From Collinsella sp. (GTDB lineage: Bacteria; Actinomycetota; Coriobacteriia; Coriobacteriales; Coriobacteriaceae): 42,429 nt of DNA. Below, piece after piece: positions 15,630-23,546 of this stretch. The DNA lies in NCBI GenBank assembly GCA_019414265.1, contig DXMJ01000007.1, positions 39,168-81,596 on the forward strand, read 5' to 3'. The position numbers were made by a program, and so were the translations under genes. Within the stretch, counting starts at the first letter, position 1. Each line of letters begins with the position of its first letter. The notes below the pieces were generated by a model, which worked only from the letters and a program-made list of their open reading frames with translations, did no database searches and was not told the DNA's origin.

Positions 15630-16073
15630 TTAGCCGACGATGACCGTGCCGTCTTCGGTCACGGTGATGGCGTCTCCCGTCGACACAGCATCGAGAAACT
15701 CATCGCCCAGGTTGTCAATGGTGGGCATGGGGGTGGCGGTCCATACACCCGAGAGGATCGCGCCAGCGGCGGCAAGGCTGTCAATGGGTTTGGAAAACAG
15801 CAGGCATGCGGGTTGGCGCCCCATTTTGGTGGCGCAGAAGAGCACCATGCCGCCTGTGGTGGAGCCGATAGTCTGCGGAAGACACAAGGCACATCCCGCC
15901 AAAGGTTTGCCGTACAAGTCGGGATTGTTTTGGTCGGAACACGTGGCCTTTTTGTCGCCAAACATCAGTGCCTTCTGAAACGATGCGAGTGTGTTGAGTC
16001 CTCCGTGAGAGACAAGTGCCTTGGCGTGGGCAGTTCCGGGGACAACGACGCGGCCGTGAAAGATTTTTTCCAT
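15630..16073 (-). CDS. Aconitase X small (swivel) subunit
   Basis: A 147-residue AcnX swivel-domain protein (DUF126). The start at 16073 (MEKIFHGRVVVPG) is preceded by AGGAAGG; the much longer open frame upstream runs antisense-free through the large-subunit gene and is spurious. GTAHAKALVSHGGLNTLASF, LYGKPLAGCALCLPQTIGSTTGGMVLF and a terminal beta strand TVTEDGTVIV match the small subunit. With the large subunit it should form an Fe-S hydro-lyase. Known bacterial aconitase X enzymes dehydrate cis-3-hydroxy-L-proline, and archaeal ones dehydrate mevalonate 5-phosphate. The gene follows its partner by 14 bases. Confidence 0.87.
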   Translation of the reverse strand: MEKIFHGRVVVPGTAHAKALVSHGGLNTLASFQKALMFGDKKATCSDQNNPDLYGKPLAGCALCLPQTIGSTTGGMVLFCATKMGRQPACLLFSKPIDSLAAAGAILSGVWTATPMPTIDNLGDEFLDAVSTGDAITVTEDGTVIVG

Positions 16074-16087
16074 GAGGAGTCGCCTTC

Positions 16088-17365
16088 CTATTTGATTGGT
16101 TTTCCGGTGGTGACGTAGGCGAGCACCTCGTCGTCGGTGTAGTAGCGCGATGCCGAGTACGTACGCAACTTGTTGGAGTTGGTGATGATGGGCATGCTGC
16201 CGCACAGCGGGTTGTTGGTGTACATAAGCGGGCAGATGCTCGAGACGACGGCACCGGTAGTCGAGAGGCGTCTGTATGCCGCAGTCTTGCGGAAGGCGTC
16301 TGCCACGGATGGGGCGGCGGTCAGTACGGTGGGTACTTGCACGCGGCACTTGCCGGAGGCGCTCAGCCCATCGCAGATGGCGTCTGCCCAATGGGCGAGT
16401 TGTGCAGACGAGAGGTGGGGGCAGCCGATGAAGGCAAGCTTGGGGCGCGCGCCCGGGTTCTTCCACATAACGGGGTAGCTCGAGCGGATGCGTTCCAGCT
16501 CGGCGTCGTCAATGCGATAGATTTGGGCGTCTGGTGCTATGAGGTGTTCGCCTTGTTCGACGGCCTCGGGCGTGATGCCGTCCACGTGGTAGAGCCCGAC
16601 AGCGCCGTTCGATGCGCTGGCGGCGCCCATGTCCTTAAGGTAGTCCTGCGTGCCGGGTGTGAGTTCGCGGCCAAGCCAGCGGTCGAGGCCTTTAATGTAA
16701 GGGACGTCTTCCATCACCTTCATGCCAATGGCGCTGCCAAGCACTTGCGCTTCGGGCTTGCGCTTACAGTCGACTTCGATGATCCAGGTCGCCTTGCGGC
16801 CCTCATCGGTGAGCAGGCCGAATTCCGGGACAAAGCCGGCAATTGAGCCGAACATCTCGATGATGCCGGAGTTGCGATTGCAGCGAGCGCCCAGCACGGA
16901 GTTGGCAAAGACCACGGCGCTGCTTTCTGCCCAGCTTAGGATGTCGCCACGCCGAGGTCGATTGCCAACCTCGGGCTGGTAGCAGGTGCAGGTGAAAGCA
17001 TCGTTGTCCAATAGACCCATGCTGCGCAGCTGTGCCTCATAATCGTCTTGTTTGGAATACATTATCTTGAACAGCAGCTTTTGCAGCGGGTTGGCCGGGA
17101 CGGCGGGGTCGAGGGGCCTCGGGTCGACCGAGAATGACTGACCGGACAGGGCGCCGTCTTTCAGCAGCTCATCCATAAGGTCATAGACTGGACCGAGCAT
17201 GGAGAGGCCAAAACTTGTGACAAGATGACCGTTTGCGCCGGTCACGGGAACCATATGCTCGGCGCCAAAGCATTCGCCGTACATAACGAGGGTCTTGACC
17301 ACTTTGGCCATGGCGGGGCCCTTGGCGCCGTCGAGCAGGGCTTGTTGTTGGGAGGTCAGGTTCAT
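16088..17365 (-). CDS. Aconitase X large (catalytic) subunit
   Basis: A 425-residue AcnX catalytic-domain protein. The start at 17365 (MNLTSQQQALLDG) fits AAAGGA 11 bases upstream; the ATG four codons earlier touches that site and is less likely. Supporting segments are GECFGAEHMVPVTGANGHL, FTCTCYQPEVGNRPRRGDILSW, AESSAVVFANSVLGARCNRN, IGCPHLSSAQL and CPLMYTNNPLCGS; Cys residues in these blocks are the Fe-S ligands in characterised members. It acts as a dehydratase with the small subunit. It is the middle gene of a three-gene operon, 21 bases after the flavin oxidoreductase. The substrate is unknown; the flanking reductase suggests a compound first dehydrated and then reduced, or the reverse. 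Confidence 0.88.
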   Translation of the reverse strand: MNLTSQQQALLDGAKGPAMAKVVKTLVMYGECFGAEHMVPVTGANGHLVTSFGLSMLGPVYDLMDELLKDGALSGQSFSVDPRPLDPAVPANPLQKLLFKIMYSKQDDYEAQLRSMGLLDNDAFTCTCYQPEVGNRPRRGDILSWAESSAVVFANSVLGARCNRNSGIIEMFGSIAGFVPEFGLLTDEGRKATWIIEVDCKRKPEAQVLGSAIGMKVMEDVPYIKGLDRWLGRELTPGTQDYLKDMGAASASNGAVGLYHVDGITPEAVEQGEHLIAPDAQIYRIDDAELERIRSSYPVMWKNPGARPKLAFIGCPHLSSAQLAHWADAICDGLSASGKCRVQVPTVLTAAPSVADAFRKTAAYRRLSTTGAVVSSICPLMYTNNPLCGSMPIITNSNKLRTYSASRYYTDDEVLAYVTTGKPIK

Positions 17366-17386
17366 CTGTGAGCCCATCCTTTCGTG

Positions 17387-19708
17387 TTAGATATTGGTGC
17401 CGAGTCGGTATGCCGCACGGACCGCTTCGAGCACACGGCCGGGCGCGAACCCATCGCCGATGTTATGCAGCTCGTCAGCGGCGTGCGTCTGCTGCAGTTT
17501 GTAGAACAGCGCGTCGTCGGGGTGTCCGCCGCAGGCAATGATTACCAAGTCGCAGGTTAGCTCGAGTGACTTCCAGTCGTTGCCGATTTTGGGTGCAAGC
17601 GGGTTTTCGACGTTCTCGGGCAAGACCGGTGACCACGAGACGTAGGGGTCGGGAACGTTTTTGTGGCAGTTGCGACTCAAGTGGAGACGCGCACACCTCG
17701 ATGGGGCTCCAGACTCGCGTTTGCCGCCGACTTCCGCGCGCTCGACGCGTGTCATATTGAGGAGCCGCACATTGCGTCCCCTGAGCGTATGGAGTAGGTG
17801 GCCGCGATTTGCCGTGCAGGCGCCCTGCATCATGTGAGGCAGCATTTCAATTACGCTGACCTGTGGTATGCCGTGTTCGACGGTGAGCCATTGGGCAACC
17901 TCGCAGCCCACGGCCCCTCCGCCAATGATGGCGACGGTTTTGGCGTTGCCAAGCGGCGCGGGTTGGCGCAGTAGCTGCGTTGCCTGCACGGCATGGCCCG
18001 ATGCTGCAAGCTCCGTAAGGCCGGGGATGGGCGGTATCGCATTAGAAGTGCCTGTTGCACACACGATTGCGTCGAAGCCTGCTTTTGCAAGATCTTCGGC
18101 GCGTGCTGCCCGTCCAAGCTCGAGTGTCAGGTTCCCGTTGGGTTTTTCTGTCTGCTCGCGCACCTGTCGAACAAGATAGGAGCGGTAATTATCGAGGTCG
18201 AACTTGATCCGGGCGGTGCTGGCGGAGAGGAGTTTTCCTCCAAGTTCATCTTCGGCGTCGATGAGCTTTACGTCGTGGCCACGACGCGCGGCGATTAGCG
18301 CACAGACCATCCCGGCGGGTCCGGCTCCTATCACCGCTATGCGTTTGGGTTCTATGGCGGGAGCGGGTGTCTGGGGCATGAGGTATTCAAAGCTGCAGCG
18401 TGGATTGACGGCACACTGCGGATGGCCCCCTTCGACAAACTCGTTGAGGCATCCTTCCTGGCATCCGATGCAGGGGCGAATATCTGCCACGCGACCGGCG
18501 TACGCCTTGTTGGGCCACTCGGGATCCGCAAGCAGCGGGCGTCCGAGCATGATCATATCGGCGTCGCCATTGCGAAGGGCGCGTTCGGCAATGTCGGGGT
18601 AGCCCAACTTACCCACCGCGACAACGGGTATGGGAAGGCCGGCATTGGAGCGGATATTGTCGGCGGCAAAGCGCTCCCGAACGGCGCGCGCTACGGGAAC
18701 GAAGCAGCCTGCGGGCATGCTCGCAGGCGGGTGGGGCATCCACCAGTTGTCATAGCAACCAAGGTCGACGTCAAAGATGTCTACTCCCGCCGCCACGAGC
18801 TCTTCCATATAACCCAGGGTCTGTTCGACTGTGCGGCCGCCGCGCATGCGTCCCAGATAGGTCGAATTCATGACCTGCTCGTCATAGGTTTCCTCGAGTG
18901 CAAGCGAAAGGTCGATGCGGTACATGATGGGGTAGTCGGGCCCAACGCGGCGACGGATTTCTTTGATCATATCGAGGCCAAATTGACGCCAATCGGCATA
19001 ACGTCCGAGCTTGCGATGGTTAAAGGCGGGGTTTCCGAGCTGCTCGATAAGATAACCCTCGTGCCCGTGCAAATAGACGCCATCGATGCCCATGGCATGA
19101 GCATCGGCCGCCGCTTGGCCGATATTGTTTACGATACGGCGCAGCTTTTGATCCGAGAGGCGCATGCATGGAATGGCGGGGATGTAGTAGTTAGGCAAGA
19201 AACTCGCCGAGACCGGAAACTTATTTTGCGTGATGAGGCATTGCGGGTTGCCCACGCGGCCGAGTCCGGCCGTAAGCTGGACAAAAATGCGCGATCCGAA
19301 GGCATGGACACCTTGGGCAAGGTCGCGCCAGCCTGCCATAACGGTTCGGCTTCGATCGATGCGCGGGAAATAGGTGAGCTTGTCCAGCTCGGTGACCGTG
19401 GTATCGATGCCGTGGCTTACCGGTACGAGTCCTGTTGTGATGAGGCCGCAGCCGCCTTTGGCGCGGGCGAAAAAGTACTGCAGCATCATGTCGCTGGGAC
19501 GACCAGTTTCCTCGCACATGTCGATATTGCCCATCGGTGCCATGACAATGCGGTTTTTGACGGTGAGCTTGTTAATTTTGATGGGAGAGAAGAGCTTGTC
19601 AAAAGGATAGAGCTCTTGTGTCATGCGGGACGATCCGCAACCGGAATTTTTGGCGGGCCAGCTGTCGAATGAGTCGACGAGTTGCTGCACCAGTACGTCT
19701 TTTCCCAA
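17387..19708 (-). CDS. NADH:flavin oxidoreductase, Old Yellow Enzyme / 2,4-dienoyl-CoA reductase family
   Basis: A 773-residue three-domain enoate-reductase-like enzyme. An FMN TIM barrel begins at LYPFDKLFSPIKINK (KNRIVMAPMGNID, GIDGVYLHGHEGYLIEQ), followed by a 4Fe-4S site (CIGCQEGCLNEF with a fourth Cys in NPRC), then an FAD/NAD half with IAVIGAGPAGM and a second Rossmann motif TVAIIGGGAVGCE. Such enzymes reduce activated C=C bonds with NADH. The best start is a TTG at 19708 with AAAGGA six bases upstream, giving a 28-residue N-terminal extension; the ATG at 19624 begins the conserved part but has a poor site. It leads the AcnX operon. The last 150 residues include an unusual Arg/Ser-rich stretch (ESGAPSRCARLHLSRNCHK). 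Confidence 0.87.
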   Translation of the reverse strand: MGKDVLVQQLVDSFDSWPAKNSGCGSSRMTQELYPFDKLFSPIKINKLTVKNRIVMAPMGNIDMCEETGRPSDMMLQYFFARAKGGCGLITTGLVPVSHGIDTTVTELDKLTYFPRIDRSRTVMAGWRDLAQGVHAFGSRIFVQLTAGLGRVGNPQCLITQNKFPVSASFLPNYYIPAIPCMRLSDQKLRRIVNNIGQAAADAHAMGIDGVYLHGHEGYLIEQLGNPAFNHRKLGRYADWRQFGLDMIKEIRRRVGPDYPIMYRIDLSLALEETYDEQVMNSTYLGRMRGGRTVEQTLGYMEELVAAGVDIFDVDLGCYDNWWMPHPPASMPAGCFVPVARAVRERFAADNIRSNAGLPIPVVAVGKLGYPDIAERALRNGDADMIMLGRPLLADPEWPNKAYAGRVADIRPCIGCQEGCLNEFVEGGHPQCAVNPRCSFEYLMPQTPAPAIEPKRIAVIGAGPAGMVCALIAARRGHDVKLIDAEDELGGKLLSASTARIKFDLDNYRSYLVRQVREQTEKPNGNLTLELGRAARAEDLAKAGFDAIVCATGTSNAIPPIPGLTELAASGHAVQATQLLRQPAPLGNAKTVAIIGGGAVGCEVAQWLTVEHGIPQVSVIEMLPHMMQGACTANRGHLLHTLRGRNVRLLNMTRVERAEVGGKRESGAPSRCARLHLSRNCHKNVPDPYVSWSPVLPENVENPLAPKIGNDWKSLELTCDLVIIACGGHPDDALFYKLQQTHAADELHNIGDGFAPGRVLEAVRAAYRLGTNI

Positions 19709-19725
19709 TGAGGTTCCTTTCAGAT

Positions 19726-19774
19726 GTTGACAAGGTAACAAAGCAGTTTACGTCTAAATGTTTAATAGTCAACA
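19726..19774. promoter_or_regulatory. Spaced inverted repeat between the OYE operon and the rightward genes
   Basis: TGTTGAC (19726-19732) and GTCAACA (19768-19774) are 7-bp arms 35 bases apart in an AT-rich divergent region. It is a candidate operator for the flavin oxidoreductase operon. Confidence 0.3.
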
Positions 19775-19791
19775 ACAAAGGAGTGAGTTCG

Positions 19792-19857
19792 GTGAAGAAA
19801 AAAAGACTCAATGAGTGCCAGATGGCAAGCTGTGCTGCGACATTAGCTCCCAGCTAA
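19792..19857 (+). CDS. Candidate 21-residue small ORF
   Basis: A GTG start preceded by a perfect AAAGGAG (eight bases away) opens 21 codons: KKKRLNECQ, then MASCAATLAPS, stop TAA. The stop lies inside a perfect dyad TTAGCT-CCC-AGCTAA (19844-19858). It could be a leader peptide or a relic; the only support is the strong binding site and spacing. Confidence 0.3.
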   Translation: MKKKRLNECQMASCAATLAPS

Positions 19858-19876
19858 TGAATTTGAGCTCGCTGCC

Positions 19877-19924
19877 TCCTACGATGTGCTGTGTGCCGGC
19901 ACGGTAGCCGGATCGTAGGAAGGA
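19877..19924 (+). promoter_or_regulatory. Hairpin overlapping the ribosome binding site of the FxLYD gene
   Basis: TCCTACGAT (19877-19885) pairs with ATCGTAGGA (19912-19920), whose end is the first half of the Shine-Dalgarno AGGAAGGA (19917-19924). An inner CCGGC/GCCGG stem is possible. It may hide the binding site. Confidence 0.4.
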
Positions 19925-19930
19925 TGCATA

Positions 19931-20374
19931 ATGGCAAAAGAGGGAAAGAAGCCGATCGGCAAGATCGTTTTGGGTGTCATCGTGGTGCTCGTTGTTGCCG
20001 GCGTTGTAGGCTCTATGGGTGGTAACTCGTCCGATTCGTCAACGGGTGAAGCAGCAAAGCCTGCCGAACAGACCCAGCAAGTCGAGGAGCAAAAAGAGGC
20101 ACAAGAACCCTATACGGTTTCGGATGAGGCCGGGGATACGTCTAATCAGTTCGCGTATAAGATCACTGGCACGTTGACCAATAATACGGATAAAGAGCAA
20201 AGCTACATTCAGATTGAGTATGTTCTGTATGACGCAGACGGCAATCAGGTGGGAACGGCTCTTGCGAACACCAACCATCTCAAGGCGGGCGGCACCTGGA
20301 AGTTCGAAGCGATGAGCACGGTATCTCCCGACCAGGTTGCCAGCTGGGAACGTTCTGACGTGAGCGGTTTTTAA
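19931..20374 (+). CDS. FxLYD-domain membrane-anchored or secreted protein
   Basis: A 147-residue protein with a basic N-terminus (AKEGKKPIGK), one membrane segment (IVLGVIVVLVVAGVVGSM), a Ser/Glu/Gln-rich linker (about residues 35-62) and a C-terminal beta-sandwich of the FxLYD type: GTLTNNTDKEQSYIQIEYVLYDADGNQVG and WKFEAMSTV. The YVLYD block is the hallmark. The domain lies outside the membrane and its role is unknown. There is no lipobox Cys. The start at 19931 has AGGAAGGA upstream, part of which is in a hairpin. It lies 46 bases before the next gene. Confidence 0.75.
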   Translation: MAKEGKKPIGKIVLGVIVVLVVAGVVGSMGGNSSDSSTGEAAKPAEQTQQVEEQKEAQEPYTVSDEAGDTSNQFAYKITGTLTNNTDKEQSYIQIEYVLYDADGNQVGTALANTNHLKAGGTWKFEAMSTVSPDQVASWERSDVSGF

Positions 20375-20420
20375 CTAGAATTAAAAACATGGTTACTATG
20401 CGAGCTGGGGGTGAGGCCAT

Positions 20421-20843
20421 ATGCCCGATAAGAAGCTAACCGAAGAGTTGCTCAACGAGCTGCTTGATGCCCCGAGTATCGAGGGCTATATCAAAGAGCA
20501 CGACTTTACCGCCCCGTCGCTTTCGGAGTATCTGAAACAGCTTTTGGAAGAAAAGGGGCTGGAGCGTTCGCGCGTGGTGCGTATGGCCGACCTCAACGAG
20601 ACGTTTGGCTATCAGATCTTTACCGGTGCGCGGCATCCGAGCCGCAATAAGGTGCTGCAGATTGCCTTTGCCATGGCGCTGACGCTCAAGGAGACCAACC
20701 GAGCCTTGACGGCGGCGGGCGCCAATGTCCTCAACTGCAAGGACCGCCGTGACGCCATCATCATTTTCTGTATCGATCGCGGCTGCAGCCTGCAAAAGGT
20801 GAACGAGGAGCTGTATCGCTTTGGTGAGGAGACGGTGAGCTAA
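20421..20843 (+). CDS. Small helix-turn-helix-like protein upstream of a kinase
   Basis: A 140-residue cytosolic protein. After an acidic N-terminal helix, SEYLKQLLEEKGLERSRVVRMADLNETFGYQIFTGARHPSRNKVLQIAFAM, read in segments, has the helix pattern of an XRE-type DNA-binding domain, followed by LTLKETNRALTAAGANVL, typical of short HTH proteins in gut Clostridia and Coriobacteriia. The C-terminal RRDAIIIFCIDRGCSLQKVNEELYRFGEE is a second helical unit. It stands just before a membrane Ser/Thr kinase, so it may be a substrate or regulator of that kinase. That link is inferred from position. Confidence 0.6.
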   Translation: MPDKKLTEELLNELLDAPSIEGYIKEHDFTAPSLSEYLKQLLEEKGLERSRVVRMADLNETFGYQIFTGARHPSRNKVLQIAFAMALTLKETNRALTAAGANVLNCKDRRDAIIIFCIDRGCSLQKVNEELYRFGEETVS

Positions 20844-20887
20844 CGGTTGGCTGCCGGCGGAAGCGCCGTTCACGATATTTAGAACGT

Positions 20888-20927
20888 GCAGGGCACGGGC
20901 GTCATGGGGCGTCCGTGCCCTGCGTTA
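20888..20927 (+). terminator. Hairpin between the HTH gene and the kinase
   Basis: GCAGGGCACGG and CCGTGCCCTGC form an 11-bp perfect stem with a loop of about 14 bases, followed by a weak T-rich GTTATT. It is a probable terminator. Confidence 0.55.
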
Positions 20928-20931
20928 TTAT
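20926..20931 (+). promoter_or_regulatory. -10-like TATTAT placed for leaderless transcription of the kinase
   Basis: TATTAT ends eight bases before the ATG at 20939, so transcription would begin at or near that A. No Shine-Dalgarno is present in front of the ATG. Leaderless mRNAs are common in Actinobacteria. Confidence 0.4.
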
Positions 20932-20938
20932 GGACGCT

Positions 20939-22312
20939 ATGGATACTCAGAGCCCAACATATTCCGATGATGAGCTGACCGCTGCGCTCGCCGGACACCT
21001 GGCGTCACTTGAGCGTGATGACAGTTATCGCGTAGACCGTGTGCTCAAGCACTCCGACGTCGAGACGACCGAGCTCGTGTACTTTGAGGGCTCCGGCGGA
21101 GGATCTCTTGGCCCCTTTGTTCGCAAGCGCATCGACGCGTCGGCCCAGATTGGCGGGGCGTATGAACGCCTGTTTGCGGCCCAGCGTGCCGGGCGACGTT
21201 ACGAGCACTTGCCTCGGATTGTCGATTGCCGCCGCGCGGGCGATGAGCTCTGCGTGGTCATGGAATACATCGAAGGCGAAACGCTCGGGGCCCTGGTGGG
21301 GCGTTTGGGTGCGACGCCCGATTATGCTTGTGAGCTGTTTGGCGCCCTTTGTGATGCAGTTGCGGAGCTCCATGCCGGCTTTGCGTCGGCGGGGGAGATG
21401 GCCGCTCCGGTGATCCATCGCGACCTAAAGCCCTCGAATATCATCGTGTCGGGCGCAAACTATACGCCCGATACAGGCATGACGTTTTCATCGCTGGTGA
21501 TTATCGATTTGGGAATCGCTCGCGTGTGGCGCGAGGGAGCCGATGCCGATACCGTTAAGTTTGGCACGCGTCCCTATGCGCCGCCCGAGCAGTATGGTTT
21601 TGGCCAGACGAGCGTGCGCAGCGATGTCTATGCGCTCGGTGCCCTGCTGTTCTTTTGTCTGACGGGGGCCGATCCCAAGCCAGGTCGGAACATACGCGAG
21701 CAATGCGAGGCACGTGACGTCCCCGCCTCGCTTGCCGATGTTATTTGCATGGCGATGGCGCTCGATCCGGACAAGCGCTTTGCAAGCGCGAAGGCGCTAG
21801 GGCACGCTGCACGCGCATCGTATGCGTCGTCCGCGCCGAATGCTGCTTCCTTTCAAGAGCCTCCGGAGCGGCGAGCCGTGTGCCCTGCGCCCGTGCTCCC
21901 CACGGATCAGTCTCAGGGTGGATTGCCGTTGGTGCCTGAGCGCCCGAATTTACTCTCCCGCATTCCCGACACCGTTGGGCGCATTTGGAACGCATTCGTC
22001 TATCTTTCGCTACTTGTTTTCTTTGCCGGAAGCCATTTTGCCGTTTTTCATCCTACGGGCGCCAACCAAAACTACCCGATGTGGTTTCTCGCGATTGAGT
22101 ATTTTATCTTCGTCGACGGTCTCGTAGTGCTCATCCATTTTGTGATGCTCGACAAACGCCGCCTTCGCCGGCGGTTTGAGCTACTCGATAGATACCGCGG
22201 TAAAAAGCTTGCAAAGCTCTGGCTCAAGGCTATGGGTGTGCTCTTGTTGGCAATGATTATCATTGTTGCCATTGCAAACGCGACTGGCGTCGTCGATACC
22301 TCCGTCGCGTAA
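20939..22312 (+). CDS. Membrane-anchored serine/threonine protein kinase
   Basis: A 457-residue Hanks-type kinase. The N-lobe contains VRKRIDAS (ATP-binding Lys) and VVMEYIEGETLGAL at the hinge; the catalytic loop is HRDLKPSN (Asp near residue 162), the metal motif is DLGIAR in place of DFG, and the activation segment ends with GTRPYAPPEQYG. The usual Gly-rich loop is degenerate. A Pro-rich linker follows, then three hydrophobic segments (VYLSLLVFFAGSHFAVF, FLAIEYFIFVDGLVVLIHFV, MGVLLLAMIIIVAIANA). No PASTA repeats are present. The start is uncertain: ATG at 20930 or 20939 or GTG at 20915, which lies inside the preceding hairpin. Confidence 0.87.
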   Translation: MDTQSPTYSDDELTAALAGHLASLERDDSYRVDRVLKHSDVETTELVYFEGSGGGSLGPFVRKRIDASAQIGGAYERLFAAQRAGRRYEHLPRIVDCRRAGDELCVVMEYIEGETLGALVGRLGATPDYACELFGALCDAVAELHAGFASAGEMAAPVIHRDLKPSNIIVSGANYTPDTGMTFSSLVIIDLGIARVWREGADADTVKFGTRPYAPPEQYGFGQTSVRSDVYALGALLFFCLTGADPKPGRNIREQCEARDVPASLADVICMAMALDPDKRFASAKALGHAARASYASSAPNAASFQEPPERRAVCPAPVLPTDQSQGGLPLVPERPNLLSRIPDTVGRIWNAFVYLSLLVFFAGSHFAVFHPTGANQNYPMWFLAIEYFIFVDGLVVLIHFVMLDKRRLRRRFELLDRYRGKKLAKLWLKAMGVLLLAMIIIVAIANATGVVDTSVA

Positions 22313-22315
22313 AAG

Positions 22316-22341
22316 AAAAAGGGCCCCAATTGGGGCCCTTT
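22316..22341 (-). terminator. Intrinsic terminator of the coiled-coil wall protein gene
   Basis: A 10-bp perfect stem AAAGGGCCCC/GGGGCCCTTT (22318-22327, 22332-22341) with loop AATT, followed by a T-rich tract on the minus strand. It may serve the kinase too, with a weaker T tract. Confidence 0.85.
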
Positions 22342-22351
22342 GACGTTGATC

Positions 22352-23485
22352 TTAGATGCGGTTCATCTGGGTTGCAACCTTGTTGTACCAGTCCTGCCAC
22401 GTGGGCGGGCAGTACTTTTTGGCGGCTGCCGGGGTAAGCGTGGAGCCATAGTTGGCGCCCAGGTAGGCAACGTGGGCAGAGACGCCCTCGCTCCAGCTAC
22501 CAAAGCTCCGCCAGCCGCCGCCGCGGGCGCTCCAGCCCCAGGCGTTATAGGAGCCGGCACAATAGAGGCCCTTGCTGCTCTCGATGCAGGCGATGGCGGG
22601 AGACCAGCGAGGGTCAACACCGGTGTTCCAGGCTGCCACGGCAAAGTTGTAACCCTGGCCTGCCATGGGGGAGCCGGCGAGGTAGTTGTCGATGCGACTC
22701 GTCCACTCGTTGATAAACGAGTCGTAATCGGAGTTGCCGGTATTGGAGTTGTTCACCGTGGTGTCGATAGTGGTGTTGGCGTTATTGGCCTGGCTGTTGG
22801 AGTTGTTGCCGCTCACGCCCTCGCCCGAGAGCTTCTCGGCGGCAGCGGCCTTGTCGGCCTCGAGCTTGGCCAGCTCGGCGGCATTCTCCTGCTCGGCCTT
22901 TGCCTGGGCTTCGCTGCGAAGCTGCTGGGCCTGTGCCAGTGCGTCCTCGGCGGTTTTCTGCTCGGTCTCGAGTTGGGACTTGGCCTGCTCGAGCTCGGTC
23001 TTGTTCTGCTCGAGTTCGGTCTGCATCTTGTTGAGCTCTTCGATCTCGTCGACGCTCGAGCTCGTGATCTGGTTGGTGTACTTGCAGGTGGTGATGAACT
23101 CGCCCAGGCTCTGCGCGTTGACCAGGAAGCTCACGATGGGGTTGGTGCCCTTCTGGTACTTATACAGATCGCGCATGGCGGAGCTCGCCTTGGCCTGTTG
23201 ATCGGGAAGTTCGGCTTCGATCTTCTCGATGCTTGCCTCGTTAGTGTCGATTTGCTTCTGCAGATCCTCGAGCTTGGTGCGGGCTTCGTTGTAGGCACTC
23301 GTGGCGGTTTCGATTTTCTGCTGGGCAGCGGAAAGCTGATCCTGCGTTGCCTGCGAGGCGGCATAGGCTGCGACGGGGGAGAGCATCGGCGCGGCCGTCA
23401 GTGTAACGGCAAGCGCGGCGCTCGTGATGATACGAGCCGGCTTCGACGCGATGAGCGCTGCGGTGCGATGGTTCGAATGCTGCAT
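22352..23485 (-). CDS. Secreted coiled-coil protein with a lysozyme-like C-terminal domain
   Basis: A 377-residue exported protein. A long signal peptide (about residues 1-43) has a hydrophobic core TSAALAVTLTAAPMLSPVAAYA and likely cuts after AYA. Residues 45-230 are a coiled coil rich in Gln, Glu and Ala, like the N-terminal part of PcsB/CwlO-type cell-wall proteins. An Asn/Ser linker (NNSNSQANNANTT) leads to a C-terminal domain of about 120 residues with VDPRWSPAIACIESSKG, GSYNAWGWSARGGGWRSFGSW and AHVAYL, which resembles a glucosaminidase or lysozyme-like fold. A role in cell-wall turnover is inferred. The start at 23485 has AGAGGGA upstream. The DNA ahead is a 314-bp gap rich in dyads. 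Confidence 0.8.
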   Translation of the reverse strand: MQHSNHRTAALIASKPARIITSAALAVTLTAAPMLSPVAAYAASQATQDQLSAAQQKIETATSAYNEARTKLEDLQKQIDTNEASIEKIEAELPDQQAKASSAMRDLYKYQKGTNPIVSFLVNAQSLGEFITTCKYTNQITSSSVDEIEELNKMQTELEQNKTELEQAKSQLETEQKTAEDALAQAQQLRSEAQAKAEQENAAELAKLEADKAAAAEKLSGEGVSGNNSNSQANNANTTIDTTVNNSNTGNSDYDSFINEWTSRIDNYLAGSPMAGQGYNFAVAAWNTGVDPRWSPAIACIESSKGLYCAGSYNAWGWSARGGGWRSFGSWSEGVSAHVAYLGANYGSTLTPAAAKKYCPPTWQDWYNKVATQMNRI

Positions 23486-23546
23486 CCAGTCCCTCTGCAA
23501 TCAATCGTAGGTTATAGTTCGAAAGGTATTCTACTACTGCTTTCGA

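Noticed and set aside
16074..16466. Upstream extension of the aconitase X small subunit frame
   Set aside because: The extension lies inside the large-subunit gene in another frame, and the start at 16073 has its own ribosome site and matches the family.
18422..19672. A 416-codon plus-strand frame opposite the flavin oxidoreductase
   Set aside because: The minus strand encodes a complete, recognisable enzyme there; the plus-strand product has no domain and no ribosome site.
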